Source: Mucilaginibacter lacusdianchii
Lineage (GTDB): Bacteria; Bacteroidota; Bacteroidia; Sphingobacteriales; Sphingobacteriaceae
Reading direction: 5' to 3'
Length of the DNA: 64,000 nucleotides
NCBI RefSeq assembly: GCF_009770985.1
Contig: NZ_WSRW01000003.1
Coordinates: forward strand, 667,275 to 731,274
The position numbers and the translations under genes were made by a program. Of this stretch, positions 53,739 to 62,589 are shown in pieces. A model generated the notes under the pieces. The model saw only the letters and a list, made by a program, of their open reading frames with translations. It had not been told where the DNA came from and ran no database searches. Numbering within the stretch: position 1 is the stretch's first letter; each line of letters starts with the position of its first letter.

Positions 53739-54167
53739 ATGCAAATTGAAATTAAGCTTCCCAAAAAGATTATGCTTCGCCAACGTGAAATTACTGCCGA
53801 TTATATGGTGGCATTGGACAAGCATTTGGATGATATATTGACTGGCCGCGCTTTAGACATGTTTGAGATACGTGACTTTGCCGACCAAATGCATATTGAT
53901 GCACGCCACCTAAGCAACACCATAAAACTGGTAACAGGCAAAGCGCCCTGCTATTTTTACGAGCATAAAATTATGGACATTGCCCGGCGCGAGTTACAGG
54001 AAACCGATGCGTCCGTTTCGGAAATTGCCGTGCGTTTAACTTACGATCCGTCTAACTTCGTAAAATTTTTTAAACGTTATCAAGGGGTAACTCCAAAGCA
54101 ATACCGTGAACAAATACGGGCTTCTTCGTTTACAAACGATACAAAAACTGAAACTCTCACCATTTAA
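53739..54167 (+). CDS. AraC family transcriptional regulator (short)
   Basis: A 142-residue protein made almost entirely of the AraC double HTH: FEIRDFADQMHIDARHLSN and SVSEIAVRLTYDPSNFVKFFKRYQGVTPKQYR. The N-terminal effector domain is absent; only about 40 residues precede the HTH. The ATG at 53739 is preferred to a TTG at 53631. It lies 70 bp upstream of, and in the same direction as, the SDR gene, which it probably controls. Confidence 0.82.
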   Translation: MQIEIKLPKKIMLRQREITADYMVALDKHLDDILTGRALDMFEIRDFADQMHIDARHLSNTIKLVTGKAPCYFYEHKIMDIARRELQETDASVSEIAVRLTYDPSNFVKFFKRYQGVTPKQYREQIRASSFTNDTKTETLTI

Positions 54168-54205
54168 ACTGAAGCTATCACCATAATTTCTGAACAGCCG
54201 CTGCA

Positions 54206-54213
54206 TAATTTTG
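54206..54213 (+). promoter_or_regulatory. -7 promoter element before SDR gene
   Basis: TAATTTTG matches TAnnTTTG; ATG follows 24 bp later. No good -33 element, in keeping with activation by the upstream AraC protein (inference). Confidence 0.45.
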
Positions 54214-54237
54214 TATCATACTTAAACAAAATAAGAT

Positions 54238-54999
54238 ATGAGTACAAACAAAATAGCCCTGATAACCGGCGGTAGCCGCGGATTGGGCAAAAACATGGCC
54301 CTTCACATTGCCAAAAAAGGAATTAATGTAGTTATTACTTACAACAGCAATAAAGAGGAGGCCGACAAAGTAGTAGCCGAAATTGAACAAGCCGGCCAAA
54401 AAGCCGCAGCTTTACAGCTGAATACCGGTGATGTAAAAACTTTTGATGCCTTTATTACTTCACTGACCGGATTATTGCAAAACACCTTCGGTACTGATAA
54501 GATCAACTTTTTAGTGAACAATGCAGGTATAGGTATCCATGCCTCGTTTGCCGAAACAACAGAAGAGCAGTTTGATGAATTGATGAATATCCATTTTAAA
54601 GGTACATTTTTTTTAACTCAAAAAGCTCTGCCTGTTATTGCCGACGGTGGCCGCATCATCAACATATCTTCTGGCTTAGCGCGTTTTAGTACACCCGGTT
54701 ATGCAGCTTATGCCAGCATGAAAGGCGCTATGGAAACTTTAACTAAATATCAGGCAAAAGAATTGGGGGCCCGTGGTATTGCCGTTAATATTGTGGCACC
54801 CGGCGCTATTGAAACTGACTTTGGCGGTGGTATGGTGCGCGATAATGAGCAGGTAAACAAAGGGATTGCGTCACAAACTGCATTAGGACGTGTGGGTTTG
54901 CCTGATGACATTGGCGGTGTTGTGGCATTTTTATGTACCGAAGAAGCTCGATGGATAAATGCGCAACGCATAGAGGCTTCAGGCGGTATGTTTGTGTAA
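54238..54999 (+). CDS. Short-chain dehydrogenase/reductase
   Basis: A 253-residue classical SDR. Cofactor motif TGGSRGLGKNMA (about residues 10-21), NNAGIG (about 96), catalytic Ser in INISSGLA (about 144) and YASMK as the YxxxK pair (about 158-162). The Ser-Arg after the first Gly pair favours NADPH. Substrate unknown. Has its own terminator and an AraC gene directly upstream. Confidence 0.9.
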   Translation: MSTNKIALITGGSRGLGKNMALHIAKKGINVVITYNSNKEEADKVVAEIEQAGQKAAALQLNTGDVKTFDAFITSLTGLLQNTFGTDKINFLVNNAGIGIHASFAETTEEQFDELMNIHFKGTFFLTQKALPVIADGGRIINISSGLARFSTPGYAAYASMKGAMETLTKYQAKELGARGIAVNIVAPGAIETDFGGGMVRDNEQVNKGIASQTALGRVGLPDDIGGVVAFLCTEEARWINAQRIEASGGMFV

Positions 55000-55012
55000 A
55001 ACATTATACTAT

Positions 55013-55053
55013 AGAAATATCAAAGCCGGGTTTATCCCGGCTTTGATATTTCT
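55013..55053. terminator. Terminator after SDR gene
   Basis: Perfect 18-bp stem, 55013-55030 with 55036-55053, 5-nt loop. The T tract on the plus side is short. Confidence 0.85.
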
Positions 55054-55078
55054 ACCTGTTTCAATACGCATTTTTTTA

Positions 55079-55086
55079 CATCTTTG
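55079..55086 (+). promoter_or_regulatory. argH: -7-like element of argH, nearly leaderless
   Basis: CATCTTTG differs from TAnnTTTG at one base and ends 6 bp before the argH ATG (55092). The mRNA would carry almost no leader. Confidence 0.4.
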
Positions 55087-55091
55087 CACCC

Positions 55092-56429
55092 ATGAGCAAA
55101 CTGTGGCAAAAAACTACCAACGTTGACGAACTGGTTGAAAGTTTTACCGTTGGACGCGATCGCGAATTTGACCGCCAGATGGCAGCTTTCGACGTATTGG
55201 GTTCATTAGCACATACTCAAATGCTGCAAACCATCGGACTGTTAAATGATGATGACCTGCAACTGGTGCAACGCGAACTGAAAAGCATTTACCGGGACAT
55301 TGAAAATAACAATTTTGAGATTGAAGCCGGCGTAGAAGATGTGCATTCGCAAGTAGAATTGTTATTAACCCGCCGCATTGGTGATGCTGGTAAAAAAATT
55401 CACAGCGGCCGTTCACGTAATGATCAGGTGCTGGTTGACTTGAAATTGTTTTTCCGCCATGAACTGCAACAGGTAGTTAATGAAGTACAGCAGTTATTTA
55501 CTTTGCTCATCAGCTTAAGTGAAAAGTATAAACAAGTGTTGTTGCCTGGTTACACACATTTACAGGTAGCTATGCCATCGTCTTTTGGTTTGTGGTTTGG
55601 CGCTTATGCCGAAAGCTTGATAGATGATTTGGAACTTTTGCTGGCTGCTTATAAAATAACTAACAAAAACCCTCTGGGTTCAGCAGCGGGCTATGGCTCA
55701 TCATTTCCGTTAAATCGTACGTTAACAACGCAATTATTGGGTTTTGAAAGCTTAAATTATAATGTGGTTTATGCTCAAATGGGTAGGGGCAAAACCGAGC
55801 GTATTATTGCGCAGGCATTATCGTCAATTGCGGCAACCCTCGGAAAAATGGCTATGGATCAGTGCCTGTACTTAAGCCAAAATTTCACCTTCGTTAGTTA
55901 TGCCGAAAATTTAACCACCGGCAGCAGCATCATGCCGCATAAGAAGAACCCAGATGTTTGGGAGATTATGCGTGGCAAGTGTAACCGTATGCAAGCTTTG
56001 CCTAACGATATTGCTATGATGACTAGCAATCTGCCATCAGGTTATCATCGTGAAATGCAGCTGTTGAAGGAGCTGTTGTTTCCTGCATTTACCGAACTAA
56101 AAAGCTGTTTGCACATGGCCAATTTCATGCTGCAGCATGTTGAGGTAAAAAACAACATTTTGGAAGACCCTAAATATGCCTACCTGTTCAGCGTTGAGGA
56201 AGTGAACCGCCAGGTGCTGGAAGGTGTGCCTTTTCGCGATGCTTATAAGCAGGTAGGACTGGCTATTGAACAAGGTAACTTCAATCCCGATAAAGAAGTA
56301 CATCACACTCATGAAGGTAGCATTGGCAATTTATGCAATGAGCAAATTACTACTGCTATGAATAGTGTTTTGCAGCAGTTTAATTTCGATAAAACAGAAG
56401 TTGCTATCAGTAAATTAGTAACGGAGTAA
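55092..56429 (+). CDS. argH: Argininosuccinate lyase
   Basis: A 445-residue enzyme that splits argininosuccinate to arginine and fumarate, last step of arginine synthesis. Family signature GSSIMPHKKNPDVWE (about residues 277-291) is intact, as are the early GVEDVHSQVE and HSGRSRNDQV motifs and the catalytic His in GYTHLQVAMP. It stands apart from other arginine genes; an ArgE-like M20 enzyme is encoded at 3112. YwbE gene follows after 8 bp. Confidence 0.95.
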   Translation: MSKLWQKTTNVDELVESFTVGRDREFDRQMAAFDVLGSLAHTQMLQTIGLLNDDDLQLVQRELKSIYRDIENNNFEIEAGVEDVHSQVELLLTRRIGDAGKKIHSGRSRNDQVLVDLKLFFRHELQQVVNEVQQLFTLLISLSEKYKQVLLPGYTHLQVAMPSSFGLWFGAYAESLIDDLELLLAAYKITNKNPLGSAAGYGSSFPLNRTLTTQLLGFESLNYNVVYAQMGRGKTERIIAQALSSIAATLGKMAMDQCLYLSQNFTFVSYAENLTTGSSIMPHKKNPDVWEIMRGKCNRMQALPNDIAMMTSNLPSGYHREMQLLKELLFPAFTELKSCLHMANFMLQHVEVKNNILEDPKYAYLFSVEEVNRQVLEGVPFRDAYKQVGLAIEQGNFNPDKEVHHTHEGSIGNLCNEQITTAMNSVLQQFNFDKTEVAISKLVTE

Positions 56430-56437
56430 AAGAAAAG

Positions 56438-56644
56438 ATGATGAACGGCCAGAACCGAAAAGACATATACCCCGGATTGGAGGTTGATATTATTTTAAAG
56501 AAAGATCAGCGCTCGGGCACGTTAACACGAGGCATCGTTAAAAATTTACTTACCAGCGCAGCCTACCATTCTCGTGGTATAAAGGTTAGGTTGGAAGACG
56601 GACAGATTGGGCGCGTTGCTTATATTGTGGGCGACGAAGATTAA
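56438..56644 (+). CDS. YwbE family protein
   Basis: A 68-residue protein of the YwbE family: RKDIYPGLEVDIILKKDQRSG followed by LTRGIVKNLLTSAAYHSRGIKV, a small beta-rich SH3-like fold. Function unknown. Tandem ATGs (56438, 56441) make the exact start uncertain. It starts 8 bp after argH, so shares its transcript. Confidence 0.85.
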   Translation: MMNGQNRKDIYPGLEVDIILKKDQRSGTLTRGIVKNLLTSAAYHSRGIKVRLEDGQIGRVAYIVGDED

Positions 56645-56692
56645 ATTGGTATACCAGTTAGCTTTTGCTACCTTGCATTGCTACCATCTTTC

Positions 56693-57394
56693 ATGACGCC
56701 AGATAAACGCCGCCGAAGCCTAACAGACAACTTGATTTACTTAGATGCCCATCATAGGTTAATCATTTCGTTTGTACTTAGTGTTATCGGTTTCTTTTTT
56801 AGTCATAACAAACTACCTGTAACCGAAGTAGTATTGATTACCTGGATGTGCTTTGCATTCAGCCTAATTGTATTACAATGGTTGGTAATTTTGTTTTCTC
56901 ATCCTAAAGATATGGGCCATTTGGCGGGGATAGAAGATTCGAGCCGCACGTTTATCTTTTTGTTTGTTGTGGCCGCCTCATTAATCAGTTTGCTAGCCAT
57001 TGTATTTTTACTAAAGTCGGGAAAAGACGCTTCTGCTTCTGATATTAGCAGGCATGTATTCCTGACTACAGGATCAGTAATTACATCTTGGTGGTTGGTG
57101 CATACCGTGTTTACGTTGCGCTATGCACATATCTACTATGATACTACTACCGACCAAGGTGGTGTAAAACCTGCCTGCGGTCTGCAATTCCCGGCCGAAC
57201 CTGAACCCGATTACATGGATTTTGTTTATTTTTCGTTTGTGATAGGGATGACTTTTCAGGTATCCGATGTGGAAATTTCCTCCCGCAGAATGCGCCGCTT
57301 GGCCTGGATGCATGGTTTAATATCATTTGCCTTTAATACTGCTATAGTGGCTTTGAGTATTAATATCATCTCAGGGTTAGTATCACAAAAGTAA
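56693..57394 (+). CDS. DUF1345 membrane protein
   Basis: A 233-residue membrane protein of the DUF1345 family with five hydrophobic segments. The family-typical DYMDFVYFSFVIGMTFQVSDV stretch is present (about residues 175-195), with its buried acidic and aromatic residues. The ATG at 56693 is preferred to a TTG at 56678. Function unknown. Confidence 0.82.
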   Translation: MTPDKRRRSLTDNLIYLDAHHRLIISFVLSVIGFFFSHNKLPVTEVVLITWMCFAFSLIVLQWLVILFSHPKDMGHLAGIEDSSRTFIFLFVVAASLISLLAIVFLLKSGKDASASDISRHVFLTTGSVITSWWLVHTVFTLRYAHIYYDTTTDQGGVKPACGLQFPAEPEPDYMDFVYFSFVIGMTFQVSDVEISSRRMRRLAWMHGLISFAFNTAIVALSINIISGLVSQK

Positions 57395-57422
57395 GCGCTT
57401 AACGTACTAAATTTCAGGGCTT

Positions 57423-57944
57423 TTATTTTAGGTTCTTTCTTAACAATATATCAGTCTGCTTATCATTGCCCAACATAAAATCATGCTTACCACAATATTC
57501 AAATCCTATACGTTCATAAAAGCGGATAGCGTTACGGTTGTGTTCCCATACGCCTAACCATACAAAATCGTGTTGGTTTTGATGGGCTACTTCAAATGCG
57601 AAGGTTAACATTTGCTCGCCAAATCGTTTTCCTTGATGTTTAGCCAGCACGTATAATCTTTCCACTTCTAAACTGTTCTGATCTTTATATTCGTTTTGGG
57701 CCTCTTGAATATTTAATTTTATAAAGCCAACGGTTTCGCCATTCAATTGGGCAAAATAAAAAGTAGAGCCGTTGGTGTTAATCTCAGCTTCCAGCTTTTG
57801 GCGAGTGAAGGATTGGGCAGCATAGGTCTCCATATCTTCTGCACGATTCTGGTCATAAAAAGCCTTGAAGAATGTTTCTCTGCTTAATTTTACCAGTTCA
57901 TCTAGATCTGCTAAACCTACTTTTCTCAACTCAATAAAAGACAC
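57423..57944 (-). CDS. GNAT family N-acetyltransferase
   Basis: A 173-residue acetyltransferase. Acetyl-CoA pyrophosphate loop: LAKHQGKRFGEQML (about residues 98-111), followed by ENNA-like NRNAIRFYERIGFEYCG. Acceptor unknown. It is the last gene of a run on the minus strand that starts at 59613 and includes a sigma factor, with a 23-bp gap to the gene before. Confidence 0.85.
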   Translation of the reverse strand: MSFIELRKVGLADLDELVKLSRETFFKAFYDQNRAEDMETYAAQSFTRQKLEAEINTNGSTFYFAQLNGETVGFIKLNIQEAQNEYKDQNSLEVERLYVLAKHQGKRFGEQMLTFAFEVAHQNQHDFVWLGVWEHNRNAIRFYERIGFEYCGKHDFMLGNDKQTDILLRKNLK

Positions 57945-57967
57945 TTTTAAAGCAATTTTAAAATTGA

Positions 57968-58558
57968 TTACTCGAACTGGTTTTGCAAACGTGTTAAACG
58001 CTCTATCATTAAGTTTAACTTTTCCTGTTCACGTTTAAATATTCTGTCTTTTAGGTAAAACGTAATAAACAACAACCAAGCAATATTCCCGGTATACGCA
58101 ATAATTTTAGCTTTGGGCGATAGGGCACTTAATACCTCAAAAAAGTAGAGGGATAAGCCGATGCTGAGCATTAATGTAAATATATAATAAATCCAGCCAT
58201 ACATCCGTGCCCGCCCACGCTGGTATTCTTGCAGGCTTTGCAAGTATTCGCCTGGTGCTATGGTTACATCGTGTTTAGTTAATATGCGGTAATCTCTTAT
58301 CATTAAACAGGTGCATATAATTACAGCTAATATAATTGTGAAGCCGCCAGCATACGTAGTCCAGTACTCAAAAGGCAAAAACAAAATAATGGCTAGTAAT
58401 ATTCCTGTGGTAGTAAGCATACCAGTAATATTCCACATCAGTTTTCGGCTCAAGTCGCCGGTACCTTTTTTTACCTGTTTTAGTACGCGGTCAACTTCCA
58501 GCTTATCAGGTTTGGGTTGTGCTTGCCAAACCGATAGTAAATGATCAAAGTCTTTCAT
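57968..58558 (-). CDS. Four-helix membrane protein overlapping the ECF sigma gene; possible anti-sigma factor
   Basis: A 196-residue protein: a 40-residue cytoplasmic head (MKDFDHLLSVWQAQPKPDKL), two pairs of hydrophobic helices (about 43-90 and 118-170) and a charged tail (KREQEKLNLMIERLTRLQ). The start overlaps the sigma gene by 14 bp, which is typical of sigma/anti-sigma pairs. It has neither a zinc anti-sigma (HXXXCXXC) motif nor a FecR domain, so an anti-sigma role is inference from position only. Confidence 0.7.
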   Translation of the reverse strand: MKDFDHLLSVWQAQPKPDKLEVDRVLKQVKKGTGDLSRKLMWNITGMLTTTGILLAIILFLPFEYWTTYAGGFTIILAVIICTCLMIRDYRILTKHDVTIAPGEYLQSLQEYQRGRARMYGWIYYIFTLMLSIGLSLYFFEVLSALSPKAKIIAYTGNIAWLLFITFYLKDRIFKREQEKLNLMIERLTRLQNQFE

Positions 58559-59042
58559 AGTGGTTATATAGATCGGTTAGCTTTTGTTTTATACGATAAA
58601 TTTTTACCCGCAGATTGCCCTCGGATATACCCGAAATTTCTGCAATTTCAGGATAAGGCATCTCGTCCAGTACCATAGTAATTATAATCCTTTCTGATTC
58701 TTCGAGCTTGGCTATACACTTGTACAGCAAGGCTACCTGTTCATTTTTTTCTGAAAACTCTTCGCGATGTGTTTCGGCCATTTGAGGGGTCAGCTCTTCT
58801 TTAGCTTGTCGTTTTTCCGACCGTAAGTATGTTAAGCAGGTGTTTACCGCAATACGATAAATCCATGTTGATATCATGGCCTTGTTCCTGAACTTATCCA
58901 GGTTTTGCCAAACTTTTACAAACGTTTCCTGCAGCAGGTCGTTGGCGGCGTCTTCATCTCCGGTGTAACCGTAGCACAAACGATATATTTTCTTGGAATT
59001 CGATTCAAATATTTGCCTGAAGGCATCGTCTTTAGCAGCCAC
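58545..59042 (-). CDS. ECF-type RNA polymerase sigma factor
   Basis: A 165-residue sigma-70 family protein with only regions 2 and 4: YGYTGDEDAANDLLQETFVKVW (region 2, about 24-45) plus the WIYRIAVNTCLTYL part, and region 4 MPYPEIAEISGISEGNLRVKIYRIKQKL split near 128-155. A GTG start is inferred (59040-59042). A -7-like CATATTTG is on the minus strand at 59078-59071. Followed by an overlapping membrane protein gene. Confidence 0.9.
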   Translation of the reverse strand: MAAKDDAFRQIFESNSKKIYRLCYGYTGDEDAANDLLQETFVKVWQNLDKFRNKAMISTWIYRIAVNTCLTYLRSEKRQAKEELTPQMAETHREEFSEKNEQVALLYKCIAKLEESERIIITMVLDEMPYPEIAEISGISEGNLRVKIYRIKQKLTDLYNHYERL

Positions 59043-59088
59043 TTGTAATTTAGTTTTTGGATGTTAGATGCAAATATGATTGCGTTTG

Positions 59089-59613
59089 TTACACAAAATC
59101 CCGCTTATCTATCCAACTTATCTTTTCGTCGGCCTGTTGTACAACGCTTTCAAACTCGTGCCGATGGTCAAATTGCAAGTCTTCGTGCAGCGCGCCAATG
59201 AGTTTGCTAGTTTTTTCTAATTGTTTAATGAGAAGCTGTCTGAGCGGTTTGTATCCTGTACGCAGGTCTACATGTTGTATATAATTTCGGCAATAATGAA
59301 TTAACAACTCAATTTCGGCCGGTTTCGATGCCATAAACTTCACATGCTTATTAATTAGCTTCAAAATTTTTCGTAGCCCTTTGGCCGCATAATAGCTGTG
59401 TTTAAGCAAACTGCCAAACATACCATCTACTTCCTGCTTCACGTTTTCTGTGTAAACCGTGTCATTGTCAGCTTCGAACATTAAGTAGGAAAGCAGCTCT
59501 TTGTTTTCTTTCTTATACTTAGCAAGGCGTAGGCACAGGTCGGCCATTTGCGGGCCACTCAGGTGCTGCAGTTCTTTTTTTATAGCTTGTAAGTTGTAGG
59601 TATTAACACCCAT
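59089..59613 (-). CDS. Conserved helical protein of unknown function
   Basis: A 174-residue all-alpha soluble protein (LQAIKKELQHLSGPQMADLC, GLRKILKLINKHVKFMAS, LLIKQLEKTSKLIGALHE). No motif recognised; such proteins are found next to sigma factor genes in related genomes only as far as I can guess. It lies 46 bp upstream of the ECF sigma gene on the same strand. Confidence 0.65.
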   Translation of the reverse strand: MGVNTYNLQAIKKELQHLSGPQMADLCLRLAKYKKENKELLSYLMFEADNDTVYTENVKQEVDGMFGSLLKHSYYAAKGLRKILKLINKHVKFMASKPAEIELLIHYCRNYIQHVDLRTGYKPLRQLLIKQLEKTSKLIGALHEDLQFDHRHEFESVVQQADEKISWIDKRDFV

Positions 59614-59675
59614 GCATTCATCAAAAATTTCAGCAAAATAGCAAATTGTTGTAGTTTAGCCATTCAAACTGTTAC

Positions 59676-61049
59676 ATGAAAAAAAATAAACTCACGCTTT
59701 ATATTTTTATTGCTCTCATTTTAGGCATTGTTGCCGGCTATATATATAACCAACAGGTAATTAATGATTACAACAAAAAGATTGAAGTAGCCGATAAAAC
59801 CTTAAAAAAAATAGACGATCAAATAATAAAATTAAAAGATACCACTTCTGCACCTTTCCAAACATTGAAAGCTGAGCGCGTTGCTCAGTTGAAGTTGAAA
59901 AAAGAAGCGGATATCAAGCGTGAGGATAAACTGGTTTGGTTCAGCATTTTAAGCGATATATTTTTACGTCTTATTAAAATGATTGTTGCCCCCCTGGTAT
60001 TTACCACACTGGTAGTTGGTGTAGCCAAGGTTGGCGACATTAAAGCAGTTGGCCGCATTGGTGGCAAAACCATGCTTTGGTTTTTGAGTGCTACATTGGT
60101 TTCCTTATTGTTAGGGATGGTACTGGTTAACTTTTTTAGACCGGGCGAAAACATGCATATTCCGTTGCCTGATAGTCATTTAAGTACTGGTATACAAAAA
60201 TCGGCTTTATCACTGCGCGACTTTGTGAGCCACGTATTTCCTAAAAGCTTCATTGAGTCGATGGCCAATAATGAAATATTACAGATTGTGGTATTTGCGC
60301 TATTTTTTGGCGTAGCCACCGCTGCCATCGGCGAAAAGGGCGACATCGTTATTAAAGCGATGGATGCTTTTGCGCATGTTATCCTTAAAATAACCGGCTA
60401 TGTGATGCAACTGGCGCCATTGGCCGTGTTTGGTGCCATAACCGCTGTTATTGCAAAACAGGGATTGGGTATTATATCTACCTATGCCATTTTTATAGGT
60501 GAGTTTTATTTCTCGTTAGTAATGTTGTGGCTGGTTATTTTGCTGGCTGGCTTTTTTGTTTTAGGTAAAAGAGCTTTTACTTTAATTAACCGAATTAAGG
60601 ATGCGATGCTTATTGCTTTCAGTACCTCAACCAGTGAGGCCGCTTATCCCCGTATTTTAATGGAGCTGGAACGGTTTGGCTGTAATAATAAAATTGTAAG
60701 TTTTGTGTTACCGCTGGGTTACTCGTTTAACCTGGATGGCTCAATGATGTACATGACTTTTGCTTCGTTGTTCCTGGCACAATCATACGGTATCCATCTT
60801 TCTTTTGAGCAGCAACTGTCGATGCTGTTGGTACTGATGCTTACCAGTAAGGGCGTTGCTGGTGTGCCACGTGCTTCGCTGGTGGTAATTGCCGGTACTA
60901 TAGCTATGTTTAATATCCCTGAAGCCGGATTGGCTTTACTGATTGGCATAGACCCGTTATTAGATATGGGCCGCTCGGCTACCAACGTTTTAGGTAACGC
61001 CATGGCTACTGCAGTGGTTAGTAAATGGGAGGGGGAGCTGCAAAAGTAA
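59676..61049 (+). CDS. Dicarboxylate/amino acid:cation symporter (DAACS family)
   Basis: A 457-residue GltP/DctA-like transporter with eight helices and two re-entrant loops. Recognisable parts: IKMIVAPLVFTTLVVGVAK (about 100-118), the Ser-rich re-entrant loop AFSTSTSEAAYPRIL (about 310-324), GYSFNLDGSMMYMTF (about 348) and a GIDPLLDMGRSATNVLGNA tail motif. A charged coiled segment (about 30-80) sits between helices 1 and 2. Substrate is glutamate, aspartate or C4-dicarboxylate; sodium or proton not resolved. Confidence 0.9.
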   Translation: MKKNKLTLYIFIALILGIVAGYIYNQQVINDYNKKIEVADKTLKKIDDQIIKLKDTTSAPFQTLKAERVAQLKLKKEADIKREDKLVWFSILSDIFLRLIKMIVAPLVFTTLVVGVAKVGDIKAVGRIGGKTMLWFLSATLVSLLLGMVLVNFFRPGENMHIPLPDSHLSTGIQKSALSLRDFVSHVFPKSFIESMANNEILQIVVFALFFGVATAAIGEKGDIVIKAMDAFAHVILKITGYVMQLAPLAVFGAITAVIAKQGLGIISTYAIFIGEFYFSLVMLWLVILLAGFFVLGKRAFTLINRIKDAMLIAFSTSTSEAAYPRILMELERFGCNNKIVSFVLPLGYSFNLDGSMMYMTFASLFLAQSYGIHLSFEQQLSMLLVLMLTSKGVAGVPRASLVVIAGTIAMFNIPEAGLALLIGIDPLLDMGRSATNVLGNAMATAVVSKWEGELQK

Positions 61050-61102
61050 TTTTGCATGACGTAAGGATTGTGTAATACCTGCAATCGCCGTTGTACAATC
61101 TG

Positions 61103-61110
61103 TATATTTG
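61103..61110 (+). promoter_or_regulatory. -7 promoter element
   Basis: TATATTTG matches TAnnTTTG, 26 bp before the ATG at 61137. Confidence 0.45.
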
Positions 61111-61136
61111 TACCCTTATTTAACAATTAAACCCTC

Positions 61137-61652
61137 ATGTCCGACAAATCAAAAAAAATGTTTCTGATTGCCAGTGTGGTAGTGCCGCTGTTATTGTATT
61201 GCGTGTATTATTACGGTATGATGATCAAGAATGCGCCTTATCGTTTTTCTGACTTTCAATACCTGCGCTTTGAATATGGTAACGGCGATAGCTTAATTAA
61301 TAAATACAATTCTAAAACCGGAGCTTATCAATATCTGAATAACCATGACGAATTGAAAGTTACCAAATTGAAATTAAATAAAGACGACCTGTTGTATCTG
61401 CATCGTAAAGCAGCCGACTTAGGTTTCTGGAATTTCCCAACTGTAGAGGAAAACTCATCTAAGAAATCGCCTTCCGAAAAAACGCCCCATTACCTCATGG
61501 AATTTGTTTATAAAAACAAAACCAAGAAAGTGATTTTTGATGCCGCTTATGATGGTGACCGTTCTTTAAAAGATGCTAACGAAAGGCTGATTAAAGAAAT
61601 TCAGAAAAAACTGGAAGAAGCAGAAGTCCGTTCAAAAAGGGCGGCACAATAA
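61137..61652 (+). CDS. Membrane-anchored protein of unknown function
   Basis: A 171-residue protein with one N-terminal transmembrane anchor (about 8-28, MFLIASVVVPLLLYCVYYYG) and a soluble domain facing the periplasm. The body is beta-rich with an FRFEYG-like strand and ends in a charged helix (IQKKLEEAEVRSKRAAQ). No named family recognised. Confidence 0.7.
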   Translation: MSDKSKKMFLIASVVVPLLLYCVYYYGMMIKNAPYRFSDFQYLRFEYGNGDSLINKYNSKTGAYQYLNNHDELKVTKLKLNKDDLLYLHRKAADLGFWNFPTVEENSSKKSPSEKTPHYLMEFVYKNKTKKVIFDAAYDGDRSLKDANERLIKEIQKKLEEAEVRSKRAAQ

Positions 61653-61688
61653 GCTGATTTAATAGTTAGCTTATTTGTACTTATGGCG

Positions 61689-61719
61689 TTGCTTTTATAA
61701 ATAAGTATTTTTATATTTG
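61689..61719 (+). promoter_or_regulatory. Promoter of rplU-rpmA
   Basis: -33 TTG (61689-61691), 20-bp spacer, -7 TATATTTG (61712-61719). A clear Bacteroidota promoter. Leader about 30 nt. Confidence 0.7.
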
Positions 61720-61753
61720 CACCTCAAATTTTTAAACAATTAAATAACAAACA

Positions 61754-62062
61754 ATGTACGCAATAGTAGATATAGCCGGACAGCAATTTAAAGTTGCAAA
61801 AGACCAGCACCTCTTTGTACACCGCCTACAAGGAGATGAGGGCGCTAGTATTGAATTTGACAAAGTATTGTTAGCTGAAAACGAAGGTAAATTCACCTTA
61901 GGTAGCGCTTTACAAGGTGCTAAAGTATCGGCCACAATCGTGTCTCATGTAAAAGGTGAAAAAGTTCTTATTTTCAAAAAGAAAAGAAGAAAAGGCTACA
62001 AAAAGAAAAATGGCCACCGTCAGCAATTCACTAAAATTAGCATTACTGGTATTACATTATAA
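61754..62062 (+). CDS. rplU: 50S ribosomal protein L21
   Basis: A 102-residue ribosomal protein with the typical start [18 protein letters not shown] and the [20 protein letters not shown]-terminus (about 78-96) that contacts 23S rRNA. First gene of rplU-rpmA, with its own promoter. Confidence 0.96.
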   Translation: MYAIVDIAGQQFKVAKDQHLFVHRLQGDEGASIEFDKVLLAENEGKFTLGSALQGAKVSATIVSHVKGEKVLIFKKKRRKGYKKKNGHRQQFTKISITGITL

Positions 62063-62114
62063 TTTAAGGTTTAACGCCGAAGCTGTTTTTGCAGTTTCAT
62101 AACAATATTAAAAC

Positions 62115-62531
62115 ATGGCACACAAAAAAGGAGCGGGTAGTTCCAAGAACGGCCGCGAATCGCATAGTAAACGTCTAGGTATCAAAATTTTCGGTGGTCA
62201 GCCTGCAATTGCTGGTAATATCATCGTTCGTCAGCGTGGTACCCGCCATAATCCAGGTCAAAACGTAGGTATCGGTCGTGACCATACTTTATTTGCTTTG
62301 ATCGACGGTCAGGTAGTTTTCAAAAAGAAAGCTGATAACCGTTCATATGTATCAGTATTACCTTTCGAAACTGCTGACGTTGCCGTAGCAACCAAACCAG
62401 TTGTAAACGTAAACACTGAAGCTGCTGCTGTTGCTGCTCCAACTAATGGTAAAGCTAAAAACGCTGTTGTAACTGAAGAAGCACCACAAGCAGAAACTGC
62501 TACTGAAGGTGAAGAAGTTGTAGCTGAGTAA
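62115..62531 (+). CDS. rpmA: 50S ribosomal protein L27 with acidic C-terminal extension
   Basis: Residues 1-84 are canonical L27: [16 protein letters not shown] at the peptidyl-transferase-facing N-terminus, [19 protein letters not shown] and ending [10 protein letters not shown]27 is usually 80-95 residues; here it runs on for about 54 residues of Ala, Val, Glu and Thr (for example [14 protein letters not shown]) to 138. The tail is acidic and low-complexity. No N-terminal cleaved prepeptide. Follows rplU by 52 bp. Confidence 0.95.
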   Translation: MAHKKGAGSSKNGRESHSKRLGIKIFGGQPAIAGNIIVRQRGTRHNPGQNVGIGRDHTLFALIDGQVVFKKKADNRSYVSVLPFETADVAVATKPVVNVNTEAAAVAAPTNGKAKNAVVTEEAPQAETATEGEEVVAE

Positions 62532-62554
62532 TTTCTCAGTCAACTAATAACATA

Positions 62555-62586
62555 AAAAAGCCCGTATCAAATGATACGGGCTTTTT
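62555..62586. terminator. Terminator between rpmA and convergent gene
   Basis: Perfect 14-bp stem: 62555-62568 with 62573-62586, 4-nt loop, A run before and T run after. Acts for both strands. Confidence 0.92.
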
Positions 62587-62589
62587 AGT

